From Palsa-465 sp963800475 (GTDB taxonomy: Bacteria; Actinomycetota; Thermoleophilia; Solirubrobacterales; Solirubrobacteraceae), in NCBI GenBank assembly GCA_963800475.1, contig CAWDAZ010000004.1, forward strand, positions 1 through 64,000: 64,000 nt of DNA. Direction: 5' to 3'. Made by a program: the position numbers and the translations under genes. Positions 44,675-53,015 of this stretch are shown one piece after another (the first letter of the stretch is position 1; the number at the start of each line of letters is the position of its first letter). The notes beneath the pieces were generated by a model. The model did no database searches and was not told the origin of the DNA. It saw only the letters and a list, made by a program, of their open reading frames with translations.

Positions 44675-45774
44675 CCGCCGGCGGGACGCGACACGACGGC
44701 CTCGCTTCGATGCATGCGCTCGAGCAGCCGGGTCCCCCAGGGCCGCAGCTCGGGGAACACCAGCAGCTCGGAGAGCCTTGTCGCTAGCCGAGGCGGGGCC
44801 GCCAGGATCGCCGCCATCCAGCCGACGAGCGCGAGCCGCATCACGAGCGAGACGTCATAGCGACGGCGGGCGGCCCGGACGGCGCTCGCCATCAACGATG
44901 TCCAGCTGTCGGCCGGCACTGGGTGAAGCCGTGGCGCGAGCTTGCGCGATACGACCCGGTTGGCGATGTTCGACATCGACAGGATCTGCGCTGGGCGCTC
45001 GAGCCCGAGTTCGTCGGCAAGTCGCGCGAGCGCTTCGGCCGTCTTCTGCTGGTACCTGATCTCCCAGCGGATCCGCTCCAGGTCGAGCACGGGTTCCACG
45101 GGCTCGAACAGGTTGCGCCCGTGGACCCGGTAGAAGGCGCCGACATCCGCGCGTGAGACGACCGAACCGAGCAGCGTCGTCATGTGCACGAGGTACACGT
45201 CGACGAACCAGTGCTCCTCGCCGGGCTTGGGGATCGGCATTATCCGCCGCAGCGCGCTCGTGCGATACGCGTTCCCGCTCATCGCGACCCACGGCAGGTC
45301 GAATGGGAACGCGAGCTCTGCGCGTCGCAGATCCCCACTCGGCGGGGGGCGGTTTGGCCTGGTTATGCCCAGCGAGCGACCCTCGGCATCGATCAGAGCC
45401 ATCCGGAACTGCGCCCGCGCCGCATCGGATTTCGCGGCGAGCGCCGTCGCGGCCAGCCTCGCCGTCGAGGGAGCGAGGACGTCGTCGGCATCGAGGAATA
45501 TCACGACGTCCCCCCGGCAGCGAGCAAAGCCCGCGTTCAGCGCCGAGACCTGGCCGCGGTTGTCGTCGAGCACCAGGTCGATCGCCTCCCCGTATTCCGC
45601 CAGCAGCTGCGGCGAGCCGTCGGTGGAGCCATCATCGATGACCACGACGCGGACGTGTGGATGGTCCTGGCCGAGGGCACTGTCGACCGCCTCGCGCACA
45701 TATTCCGCGTAGTTGTAGTTCGTGATCACGATGTCGACCGCGATCGGGCGATCTGGTTGCGGAGGTGTGTTCAA
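44671..45774 (-). CDS. GT2 family glycosyltransferase
   Basis: The protein has 367 residues. The core shows VDIVITNYNYAEYVREAVDS, VVVIDDGSTDGSPQLL, NRGQVSALNAGFARCRGDVV and IFLDADDVLAPSTARL, with the DxD. PWVAMSGNAYRTSALRRIMP and EHWFVDVYLVHMTTLLG lie in the acceptor region. No ATG or GTG is suitably placed. TTG 45774 overlaps the TGA of the DUF1616-like gene (TTGA), the same coupling pattern used by its neighbours, and is the chosen start. The open frame further upstream is a shadow of other genes. Confidence 0.8.
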   Translation of the reverse strand: MNTPPQPDRPIAVDIVITNYNYAEYVREAVDSALGQDHPHVRVVVIDDGSTDGSPQLLAEYGEAIDLVLDDNRGQVSALNAGFARCRGDVVIFLDADDVLAPSTARLAATALAAKSDAARAQFRMALIDAEGRSLGITRPNRPPPSGDLRRAELAFPFDLPWVAMSGNAYRTSALRRIMPIPKPGEEHWFVDVYLVHMTTLLGSVVSRADVGAFYRVHGRNLFEPVEPVLDLERIRWEIRYQQKTAEALARLADELGLERPAQILSMSNIANRVVSRKLAPRLHPVPADSWTSLMASAVRAARRRYDVSLVMRLALVGWMAAILAAPPRLATRLSELLVFPELRPWGTRLLERMHRSEAVVSRPAGG

Positions 45775-46643
45775 GGCGCTGGTGGCGACGTTGAGCGAAC
45801 GTGGCGTGGCGTGAATTTCGCGGGACGATGTCCGAGCGCCCGCTTGCGCCGGTGGGATGCGGATCGCGGCCGGGGCGGGAGGATGAGGGCCGTGACGTGC
45901 CTGTACAGCGTCGGGCTGTCGGACCGGAACAGCTGCGCGGCGACCAGCGCCGGTGCCGTCGATGGGGCGAGCCTGAGCGGCGCGTCGAAGCTGATCTGAG
46001 CTCCGGGCCTCAGCGCGAAATTCGCGTCGACGATCGACGGGCTGCTCGATCCCGACCTCAGCACCAGCGTGTAGGTGGTCGGAGCGCGCTCGGCGCTCTG
46101 CACGCCGATGCGCACGGCAGGAGTTCGCCCTCCCGCGGATTGGAACATCCACAGCTGCGTGTAACCGACGGCGTTTGCCGCTCCGAGCGGGATCCGAGAA
46201 AGAGCAAAGGCCGAACCCGCGAGGAGCACCGCGAGCAGCAGCAGCAGCAGCTCGGAGAGGCGCGGTGCGGGCAGGCCCGTGCGGCGCGGCCGGAATCGCT
46301 GCCGAGAGCTTCGGCGCAAGGCGACCGCGGAGGAGGCCACCACGACGAGTACCAGGAGGATCGTCCACGAGGCGAGCCGCAGCCCACCGGGGAGCAAATC
46401 GAGCACCAGCGATCCGATCGCCAGCGTGGCGAGGCTGAGGCCAATGCTCAGCATCAGGGTCCGGCCCGTGCCCAAGTCCCAGCGGCGGAACGAGGCCTGC
46501 GTGATTGCGTATCCCGGTAGCAGCAGGCAGAGCGGGACCGCGAACACAGCGCGTACCGCTGTGACCGGGACGGCGAGCACGATCGCAGCGCAGGCAGCCG
46601 CCGTGGCTGCGGCGAGCACGATCTGGCGTGCGCGCGAGCTCAC
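45771..46643 (-). CDS. DUF1616-like membrane protein
   Basis: The protein has 290 residues from GTG 46643 (overlap GTGA with the upstream stop). Four to five hydrophobic helices occur in the first 150 residues (IVLAAATAAACAAIVLAV, FAVPLCLLLPGYAITQA, MLSIGLSLATLAIGSLVLDLL, LASWTILLVLVVVASSAVAL, LLLLLLAVLLAGSAFAL). A beta-rich external domain follows (TPAVRIGVQSAERAPTTYTL, IVDANFALRPGAQISF), then a basic tail. The PLCLLLPGYA motif and layout match DUF1616 proteins found with surface-glycan genes in archaea and actinobacteria. Function is unknown; an exported glycan assembly factor is possible. Confidence 0.72.
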   Translation of the reverse strand: MSSRARQIVLAAATAAACAAIVLAVPVTAVRAVFAVPLCLLLPGYAITQASFRRWDLGTGRTLMLSIGLSLATLAIGSLVLDLLPGGLRLASWTILLVLVVVASSAVALRRSSRQRFRPRRTGLPAPRLSELLLLLLAVLLAGSAFALSRIPLGAANAVGYTQLWMFQSAGGRTPAVRIGVQSAERAPTTYTLVLRSGSSSPSIVDANFALRPGAQISFDAPLRLAPSTAPALVAAQLFRSDSPTLYRHVTALILPPRPRSASHRRKRALGHRPAKFTPRHVRSTSPPAP

Positions 46644-48586
46644 GGCGCCACACCGAGATCGAAGATCTGGATGTTGCCGCTGTCATATACGCGGGGAGCC
46701 GGGATCCCGTCGAACTTCCCCGCGACGTCGGCGGAGCGGAGCGCATCCCTGGGCCCTCCGGGTGGGCGAAGGGAGAACCGGTAGCCGTTGGCGGCGTCGT
46801 CGCTGCGTACGCGGCTGTCGGCCACGGCATACCGCAACCGGTCACGGCGAAGCGTCGGGAGCTGCCAGCTCTCGAGCGAAGGTGTGGAGAGGATCAGACT
46901 CACGCCGTTGGCTGTCAGTACGCGCTTGCCCCCGTAGAAGAGGATCGTCCGTGCGTCGGCTGCCGTCGCCGCGAACCCGTTCTGTGAGACGTGAGCGCCG
47001 ACCCAGCGCCCGACGGCCAACGTCTCGGAGTCGATCTGGCGGTGGTCGATCGACACCTTCACCGGGGCGGCCAGAATCGAACTCGCGGGCCACCCCGTGA
47101 TCGCCCCGCCCACGACGGCCACCGTAGCGTACGCAGCGGCAAAGGCCGGCGCGAACCGGGCGAGGCGGGCGGTTCGCACGGATTGCAGACGGTCGACCGC
47201 CGCATAGCCGAGGACGAATGCCAGTCCGATGAACAGGAATTCGTCCGCTCGGTTTGCGACCTCCCACGCACTCGGGGCGGCCCGCAATCCGAGCACCGCG
47301 AAGAACCCAAGCGCCGCCAGGCAGAAGATCACGACTATCGGATTGCGCTTGTGACGCCGCCAGGCGCTGGTCAGCCCAAACGGAAGCGCGATCGCCAGCA
47401 GGGCGAGCGAGACGAACGTCAGGAGCTTCTCGGCCAGCGGTGTGCCGAGTCCTCCAGATGACTGAAAGGGGGCACGGGGAGCGGACTCGCCCGTGATCGT
47501 GCGGAGCGTTTCGGTGAAGGCCTTGCTGAGAACGGGGGTGATGTAGCCAACCGTCTGGCTCGCCACGACGACCAGCCAGGCGCAGGTGAGGACCGCTGCG
47601 AACAGCGCGAAGGGCCACGCTCGCAGGTCCATCATCCGGCCGCCCCCGATCAGCGGAAGTCCGCGCGGTAAGAGCGGAAGCAAGGCGATGCCGGCCAGCA
47701 CGACAACGAGCACGTAGGACGTCAGGTGGTGCGTGATCACGATCGCCAGGATCAGTAGGAGAATCGCCACGGTCCACTCGGCCCGGCGCGGCTTGGCCGC
47801 CTGCGAGCGTTCGACGAGCGCGGCCAGGACGACGACCATCAGCGGGAGCGCCAGGGACTCGTAGGAGAACTGTGCCCCCCACAGCAGGAAGTTGCTGTTG
47901 GCCGCGTACGCGGCCGCGCCCAGGCCCGCAACGCGCGACGACCCGCTGACGGTGGCGAACAGGACGAAGAGCGCGAGCATCAGCGATAGGCGCGCGGCGC
48001 CGATCACAATCAGCCCGGAGCCGAAGCTCGACATTCCCGTCAGGCTCATCAGGGCTGAGGTGGCGCCTTCGAGTCCTGGGTACCTCGCGCTCACGGGGAG
48101 AAACGGATTGTCGGTGAACAGCGCGTGATGCTGAAGGATCTGCTGCGCGTTGTAGGCGTGGATGAACTCATCGGGCATCGTGAAGCCGAATGGGTCGCGC
48201 ATCAGCTTCACGACGTACAAGCCAAGGCCGAGCAGACACACCAGCGCGATCCGCTCCCCGACCTTGGCCTCGGCGGAGCAGAGGCGATAGAAGATCGGCG
48301 CGACGATCACGGCGATCCCCACCCAGAAGAACCAGATCGACGGGGCCAGCGTCGCGCGCGATAGGGCGTCCGTGGCCGAGCAGATCACGAGTCCTACCGA
48401 GCTGATCGCCGCGACCAGCGGGAAGCGGCCAAACGCCCGTCGGTTCGCGTCCGGGGCCGGCGGGGCTGGCCGCGGGACCGGGGCGTCGGTCGCGTGGCGC
48501 GCTTCGAGCGCCGAGTCCTGGTCCACGCCGCCGAGCGCTCGGCGCCTGGACGTCAGCCGGAAGGTCCGGTCGCGAGCGTCAGGCAC
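46640..48586 (-). CDS. GT-C-like polytopic membrane glycosyltransferase
   Basis: The protein has 648 residues with about 12 helices. A cytoplasmic N-terminus of about 50 residues precedes LVAAISSVGLVICSATDAL and IWFFWVGIAVIVAPIFY. The first external loop carries MRDPFGFTMPDEFIHAYNAQ, where PDEF fits the acidic motif that GT-C enzymes use with lipid-phosphate sugar donors. A soluble C-terminal domain of about 130 residues ends the protein (RWVGAHVSQNGFAATAADART, NIQIFDLGVAP). It opens the minus-strand operon running to 41028. It may transfer sugars at the outer membrane face or act as a polymerase; family assignment is by layout only. Confidence 0.7.
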   Translation of the reverse strand: MPDARDRTFRLTSRRRALGGVDQDSALEARHATDAPVPRPAPPAPDANRRAFGRFPLVAAISSVGLVICSATDALSRATLAPSIWFFWVGIAVIVAPIFYRLCSAEAKVGERIALVCLLGLGLYVVKLMRDPFGFTMPDEFIHAYNAQQILQHHALFTDNPFLPVSARYPGLEGATSALMSLTGMSSFGSGLIVIGAARLSLMLALFVLFATVSGSSRVAGLGAAAYAANSNFLLWGAQFSYESLALPLMVVVLAALVERSQAAKPRRAEWTVAILLLILAIVITHHLTSYVLVVVLAGIALLPLLPRGLPLIGGGRMMDLRAWPFALFAAVLTCAWLVVVASQTVGYITPVLSKAFTETLRTITGESAPRAPFQSSGGLGTPLAEKLLTFVSLALLAIALPFGLTSAWRRHKRNPIVVIFCLAALGFFAVLGLRAAPSAWEVANRADEFLFIGLAFVLGYAAVDRLQSVRTARLARFAPAFAAAYATVAVVGGAITGWPASSILAAPVKVSIDHRQIDSETLAVGRWVGAHVSQNGFAATAADARTILFYGGKRVLTANGVSLILSTPSLESWQLPTLRRDRLRYAVADSRVRSDDAANGYRFSLRPPGGPRDALRSADVAGKFDGIPAPRVYDSGNIQIFDLGVAP

Positions 48587-48875
48587 GTGGAATTTCCCGG
48601 GCTCTGCCCCCGATCTGGCCCGCGCCAGCTAGCAATCCATCTCCTGAGGTCCGCGGTCGTGTGCAGCTGATCCAGCCTGACGATGATGGCAGAGCGGCGC
48701 ATGCGGCCGAATCGGACGGACTGCACGATTGCGATCTTCGTGTGCGCACCATTTGCCCAGCGGCGTGTCGTTGTGTACGCTATTTAGAAGGAATTTATTG
48801 TTTCCGGGGCGCGGGAAGGGGGTTGTGCTCTCGCAACCTGCGAGGCCGCGTTGGATATCCACGGAAGGGGGATGG
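48587..48875. other. Divergent intergenic region with a candidate promoter
   Basis: This is the most AT-rich stretch of the area (48775-48815). TTGCCC (48753-48758) and TACGCT (48776-48781) are 17 nt apart and could serve as -35 and -10 boxes for the plus-strand GT2 gene. No coding remnant is recognised. Confidence 0.4.
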
Positions 48876-50003
48876 GTGGCATATACCGCGGTCCTATCGG
48901 CACTGTGCTTGGTCCTCTTCGCGTGGTTGGCGTCGAGCGTCGGGGGTCGGCGGGTGCGCTCGCGCCGGATCCGGCGGCTGACCGGTACTAGGTCGCGGGG
49001 CGAGCACGATTCGTCGTCCGTACCTCGCGGCAGCTTGAGGGGGGCGTCGGTGTCGGTGGTGATTCCGGCGTTGAATGAGGCGGATTGCATTGGTTGGGTG
49101 TTGGAGCGGGTTCCTGGGTGGGTGTCGGAGGTGGTGTTGGTTGATGGGCGTTCGACGGATGCCACGGAGGTCGTGGCTCGTGGTTTGGTGACGGATTTGG
49201 TGGTGGTGCATCAGCCTGTTTTGGGTAAGGGGGCGGCGTTGCGGGCTGGTTTTGCGGCGGCGTCGGGTGAGATCATCGTGATGCTGGATGCGGATGGGAG
49301 CACGAACCCGGCGGAGCTGGGGCGGTTTGTGCAGGCGCTGCATGGGGGCGCTGGGTTTGTGAAGGGGTCGCGGCATCTGCCGGAGGGGGGCTCGGTGGAC
49401 TGGACGCTGTTGCGTAGGACGGGTAACCGGGCGCTGGTGCGGCTGACGAATTTGGTCCATGGTTGTGATTTCACCGATCTGTGTTATGGCTATTGCGCGT
49501 TTTGGCGTCGTGATCTGCCGGCGTTGCAGTTGACGGCGGATGGGTTCGAGATCGAGACGGCGCTGGTTCTGGGGGCGGTCAAGGCGGGGTTGAAGATCCG
49601 TGAGGTGCCGAGCGTCGAGTTGTCGCGCCTGGCGGGGGTTTCGAACCTGAACGCGTTTCGTGACGGCCGTCGGGTGCTGCGGACGATCTTCGAGCAGCGC
49701 CCCGGTCGGCGCGCGGGGCCCGCGCGCGTGCAGCGACGGGTTGAGCTGGTGCCGGTGGAGCTCGCGTCGCCCGGCACGCCGGGCTGGGTGCCGGCGGGCA
49801 AGGACCGCCGCAAGGGCGATCGGCGCAAGCTCGACCGCGCCGCCTCCGGGTACACGGGGCCCGAGCGCCGGCGCTCGCAGCGGCGCCAGACATCCCGCCA
49901 CACCGTCACCGTATACCGAGCCGTCGAACACGTGGCCGAACCCCACACGGCCCGCGAGCCCGAGCCGCTCACCGAGCCCGCCCGCTCGGCCGAGCTCGCC
50001 TGA
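48876..50003 (+). CDS. Membrane-anchored GT2 glycosyltransferase, tandem paralogue 1
   Basis: The protein has 375 residues from GTG 48876, chosen because it follows GGAAGGGGG and matches the start of paralogue 2. A single N-terminal helix (YTAVLSALCLVLFAWLASSV) precedes a basic linker. The GT2 core has SVSVVIPALNEADCIGWVLE, VVLVDGRSTDATEVVARGL, VLGKGAALRAGFAAASGE, VMLDADGSTNP (DxD) and DLCYGYCAFWRRDLPALQL. This is the dolichol-phosphate-mannose/GtrB-like or glucosyl-phosphoglycerate synthase-like style. The tail is highly basic with KDRRKGDRRKLDR and YTGPERRRSQRR. Its C-terminal end differs from the two other paralogues. Confidence 0.82.
   Translation: MAYTAVLSALCLVLFAWLASSVGGRRVRSRRIRRLTGTRSRGEHDSSSVPRGSLRGASVSVVIPALNEADCIGWVLERVPGWVSEVVLVDGRSTDATEVVARGLVTDLVVVHQPVLGKGAALRAGFAAASGEIIVMLDADGSTNPAELGRFVQALHGGAGFVKGSRHLPEGGSVDWTLLRRTGNRALVRLTNLVHGCDFTDLCYGYCAFWRRDLPALQLTADGFEIETALVLGAVKAGLKIREVPSVELSRLAGVSNLNAFRDGRRVLRTIFEQRPGRRAGPARVQRRVELVPVELASPGTPGWVPAGKDRRKGDRRKLDRAASGYTGPERRRSQRRQTSRHTVTVYRAVEHVAEPHTAREPEPLTEPARSAELA
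49032..49931. repeat. Tandem GT2 paralogue block, copy 1
   Basis: The block is colinear without indels with 51686-52585 (offset 2654) and nearly identical to it. It is also colinear with paralogue 2 (offset 1340), but only the second half matches closely there. Confidence 0.85.
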
Positions 50004-50216
50004 TCGCGCCGAGCTTCTCGCAATCGCGCCGAGCTACGGGCCGATCGGCCGTAGACGGATGGTCGATTGAGACGGTCTTTTCTGAACACCTCGGCGGCGC
50101 CGGCCGACTGATACGCCATGGGCGCACGCAGTGGGCACAGCCTCGTGGTACATCGTCACGTGTTGCGGCTCGTTCTCGCCTGTGCCGCCTCCGCCGCTGC
50201 GAGGACGGGTTGAGGG

Positions 50217-51350
50217 ATGGCATACATCACGGTGGGGTCGGCGTTGTGCTTGGTTCTTTGTGCTGGGTTGGCGTCGAGTGTGGTGGGTCGGCGGGCGCGG
50301 TCGCGCCGGCCTGGGCGGTTGGTGCCGCCGCGGCGACGCGAGGAGCATGGTGCCTCGCCGGGGGGCCCGCGGGTCCTGAGGCGGGCGACCGTGTCGGCGG
50401 TGATTCCGGCCTTGAACGAGGCCAATTGCATCGGCTGGGTGCTCGAGCGGATCCCGGAGTCGGTAACGGAGGTCGTGTTGGTGGACGGTCGCTCGGTCGA
50501 CACGACCGAGGTCGTCGCTCGGAACCTGGTCACGGACCTGGTCGTGGTCCATCAGCCCGTCGCCGGGAAGGGTGCGGCGTTGCGGGCCGGCTTTGCCGCG
50601 GCGTCGGGGGACATCATCGTGATGCTCGACGCGGATGGGAGCACGAACCCGGACGAGCTCGGCCGGTTCGTGCAGGCGCTCCACGGCGGCGCCGAGTTCG
50701 TCAAGGGCTCGCGGAGCATGCCGGGTGGCGGCTCCGCCGATTTCACGCTGTTGCGCCGGCTCGGTAACCGGGCGCTTGTGTTCCTGACGAATTTGATCTA
50801 TGGCTGTGATTTCACTGATCTGTGTTATGGCTATTGCGCGTTTTGGCGTCGTGATCTGCCGGCGTTGCAGTTGACGGCGGATGGGTTTGAGGTCGAGACG
50901 GCGCTGGTTCTGGGGGCGGTCAAGGCGGGGTTGAAGATTCGTGAGGTGCCGAGCGTCGAGTTGTCGCGCCTGGCGGGGGTTTCGAACTTGAACGCGTTTC
51001 GTGACGGCCGTCGGGTGCTGCGGACGATCTTTGAGCAGCGTCCCGGTCGGCGCGCGGGGCCCGCGCGCGTGCAGCGACGTGTCGAGTTGGTGCCGGTGGA
51101 GCTGGCGTCGCCCGGCACGCCGGGCTGGGTGCCGGCGGGCAAGGACCGCCGCAACGGCGATCGGCGCAAGCTCGACCGCGCCGCCTCCGGGTACACGGGG
51201 CCCGAGCGCCGGCGCGCCCAGCGGCGCCAGACACCCCGCCACACCGTCACCGTATACCGAGCCGTCGAACACCCCGCAGGACTCGAGCTCGCGCCCCAAC
51301 CGGCCGAGGTGCTCGTCCGAAGCCCGATCCGCCCGCCCGAGCTCGGCTGA
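50217..51350 (+). CDS. Membrane-anchored GT2 glycosyltransferase, tandem paralogue 2
   Basis: The protein has 377 residues. It shares the N-terminal helix (YITVGSALCLVLCAGLASSVVG), GT2 core and basic RRxGDRR / GPERRRAQRR tail of paralogue 1. Up to about base 50790 it differs clearly (ATVSAVIPALNEANCIGWVL, SRSMPGGGSADFTLL), including codon use rich in C. After that point it is almost identical to both neighbours. The last 26 codons (HPAGLELAPQPAEVLVRSP) are shared only with paralogue 3. The abrupt change in similarity marks a gene-conversion tract. ATG 50217 is preceded by GAGG. Confidence 0.82.
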   Translation: MAYITVGSALCLVLCAGLASSVVGRRARSRRPGRLVPPRRREEHGASPGGPRVLRRATVSAVIPALNEANCIGWVLERIPESVTEVVLVDGRSVDTTEVVARNLVTDLVVVHQPVAGKGAALRAGFAAASGDIIVMLDADGSTNPDELGRFVQALHGGAEFVKGSRSMPGGGSADFTLLRRLGNRALVFLTNLIYGCDFTDLCYGYCAFWRRDLPALQLTADGFEVETALVLGAVKAGLKIREVPSVELSRLAGVSNLNAFRDGRRVLRTIFEQRPGRRAGPARVQRRVELVPVELASPGTPGWVPAGKDRRNGDRRKLDRAASGYTGPERRRAQRRQTPRHTVTVYRAVEHPAGLELAPQPAEVLVRSPIRPPELG

Positions 51351-51631
51351 AATCGCGGGCATTCGCGCGCGAGCTACTTGGCGTAACTGCCGTCGGCGTA
51401 ACTGCCGCCGCCGGCCGAGAGCGGTACAAGTTGCCGGGGGGGCGGCATCAGTATTTTTCCGAAGGCCGGCTGATGCGACGCCCGGATGCTGCCGGCGGGC
51501 GGTGGGGCGAGACTCAATGCGTGGCTCACGTCCGAGTCCGCGACAGGGAAGACCGCCCGTTGGCAGGGGTGCGTTCCGATGCGCCCGAACGGGTAGTGCC
51601 TTGTTCTCTACCCAAGGTAACTGACTGGCCC
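51351..51631. other. Region upstream of GT2 paralogue 3
   Basis: An open frame from 51431 is continuous with paralogue 3, but its N-terminal 67 codons resemble nothing known to me and do not match the other paralogues. A 13-bp repeat, GGCGTAACTGCCG, occurs at 51380 and 51395. The helix and linker present in paralogues 1 and 2 are missing here. Confidence 0.4.
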
Positions 51632-52708
51632 ATGGCATCTACAGGTCTAACCGCTCTGCGCGAGCCGCCGTCTCAGGGCAGACAGAGCTTGAGGGGGGCG
51701 TCGGTGTCGGTGGTGATTCCGGCGTTGAATGAGGCGGATTGCATTGGTTGGGTGTTGGAGCGGATTCCTGGGTGGGTGTCGGAGGTGGTGTTGGTTGATG
51801 GGCGTTCGACGGATAGCACGGAGGTCGTGGCTCGGGGTTTGGTGACGGATCTGGTGGTGGTGCATCAGCCTGTTTTGGGTAAGGGGGCTGCGTTGCGGGC
51901 TGGTTTTGCGGCGGCGTCGGGGGAGATCATCGTGATGCTCGACGCGGATGGGAGCACGAGCCCGGCGGAGCTGGGGCGGTTTGTGCAGGCGTTGCATGGG
52001 GGCGCTGGGTTTGTGAAGGGGTCGCGGCATCTGCCGGAGGGGGGCTCGGTGGATTGGACGCTGTTGCGCAGGACGGGTAACTGGGCGCTGGTGCGGTTGA
52101 CGAATCTGGTCCATGGCTGTGATTTCACTGATCTGTGTTATGGCTATTGCGCGTTTTGGCGTCGTGATCTGCCGGCGTTGCAGTTGACGGCGGATGGGTT
52201 CGAGGTCGAGACGGCGCTGGTTCTGGGGGCGGTCAAGGCGGGGTTGAAGATTCGTGAGGTGCCGAGCGTCGAGTTGTCGCGCCTGGCGGGGGTTTCGAAC
52301 CTGAACGCGTTTCGTGACGGCCGTCGGGTGCTGCGGACGATCGTCGAGCAGCGCCCCGGTCGGCGCGCGCCGGCCGCGCTCGTGCAGCGACGGGTCGAGC
52401 TGGTGCCGGTGGAGCTCGCGTCGCCCGGCACGCCGGGCTGGGTGCCGGCGGGCAAGGACCGCCGCAAGGGCGATCGGCGCAAGCTCGACCGCGCCGCCTC
52501 CGGGTACACGGGGCCCGAGCGCCGGCGCGCCCAGCGGCGCCAGACACCCCGCCACACCGTCACCGTATACCGAGCCGTCGAACACCCCGCAGGACTCGAG
52601 CTCGCGCCCCAACCGGCCGAGGTGCTCGTCCGAAGCCCGATCCGCCCGCCCGAGCTCGGCTGGTGCGCACCCACCGTTCGCGGCTCCCAGCCTTCGAGCA
52701 GCCTGTGA
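51632..52708 (+). CDS. GT2 glycosyltransferase, tandem paralogue 3, lost anchor and read-through end
   Basis: The protein has 358 residues from ATG 51632; ATG 51431 in the same frame would add 67. The GT2 core from 51686 is nearly identical to paralogue 1 (VVIPALNEADCIGWVLERIP, VMLDADGSTSP, FTDLCYGYCAFWRRDLP), and the basic tail is complete. The N-terminal membrane helix of the other two is absent. At the end, where paralogue 2 has GGCTGA, this copy has GGCTGG, so translation continues for 14 more codons (WCAPTVRGSQPSSSL) into a remnant of another gene. Both ends therefore look like recombination edges. It may be soluble or non-functional. Confidence 0.75.
   Translation: MASTGLTALREPPSQGRQSLRGASVSVVIPALNEADCIGWVLERIPGWVSEVVLVDGRSTDSTEVVARGLVTDLVVVHQPVLGKGAALRAGFAAASGEIIVMLDADGSTSPAELGRFVQALHGGAGFVKGSRHLPEGGSVDWTLLRRTGNWALVRLTNLVHGCDFTDLCYGYCAFWRRDLPALQLTADGFEVETALVLGAVKAGLKIREVPSVELSRLAGVSNLNAFRDGRRVLRTIVEQRPGRRAPAALVQRRVELVPVELASPGTPGWVPAGKDRRKGDRRKLDRAASGYTGPERRRAQRRQTPRHTVTVYRAVEHPAGLELAPQPAEVLVRSPIRPPELGWCAPTVRGSQPSSSL
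51686..52585. repeat. Tandem GT2 paralogue block, copy 3
   Basis: Partner of 49032-49931. Similarity to paralogue 2 runs further, up to GAGCTCGGCTG at 52652-52662, where the stop codon is lost. Confidence 0.85.
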
Positions 52709-52972
52709 CGGCTCCGCCGCTTGGCTGTCTGAGGCGATCACATGCGCTAGCCCCGCGGTCAGGAGCCGCCTCGGAAAGCGACGAGTGCGGCTATTGCTGG
52801 TGCCCCGCAACAGCGAGTCGGCGTTGACCTCGAGCAACACTCCTCGCTGACCAGCGCTCGCAGAGGCGTGTCGTCGCGCTGGAACTCGCGGCTGCGCTCG
52901 GGATGGCCCAGGGTGACGCGATAGCCCAGCGCCTGGAGCTTGTCGATGATCCACTTACCGGGCCCGCGGCGA
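52665..52972 (-). pseudogene. Remnant of a CpsB/YwqE-type PHP tyrosine phosphatase gene
   Basis: On the minus strand the text reads WIIDKLQALGYRVTLGHPER, then FQRDDTPLRALVSE. After a one-base shift near 52840 it reads GVLLEVNADSLL, RRFPRRLLTAGLAHVIASDS and QAAEP. The order of LGYRPVLAHPER, LV-xGxLLQ-xAxSLxG and ASDAH is the C-terminal third of CpsB/CapC phosphotyrosine phosphatases of exopolysaccharide clusters. Here the metal-ligand His after ASD is Q, the N-terminal two thirds are missing, and the frame is broken, so it is a fossil. It fills the 300-bp gap between the GT2 cluster and the acyl-CoA dehydrogenase genes. Confidence 0.65.
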
Positions 52973-52979
52973 TATGATC

Positions 52980-52995
52980 GTGAATCTCGATTCAC
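52980..52995. promoter_or_regulatory. Palindromic operator GTGAATCTCGATTCAC
   Basis: The two 7-bp arms (GTGAATC/GATTCAC) are perfect inverted repeats around TC. The same arms recur at 57799-57814 upstream of another acyl-CoA dehydrogenase gene. A TetR-family site is the likely reading, and a TetR gene lies at 60359. Its position supports the GTG 53016 start over ATG 52974, which would place the site inside the coding region. Confidence 0.65.
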
Positions 52996-53015
52996 CGACG
53001 ACCGAGGGAGCAAGA

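Noticed and set aside
48587..52708. Transposon-driven amplification of the GT2 paralogues
   Set aside because: I found no transposase, terminal inverted repeats or target duplications between or around the copies; homologous recombination fits better.
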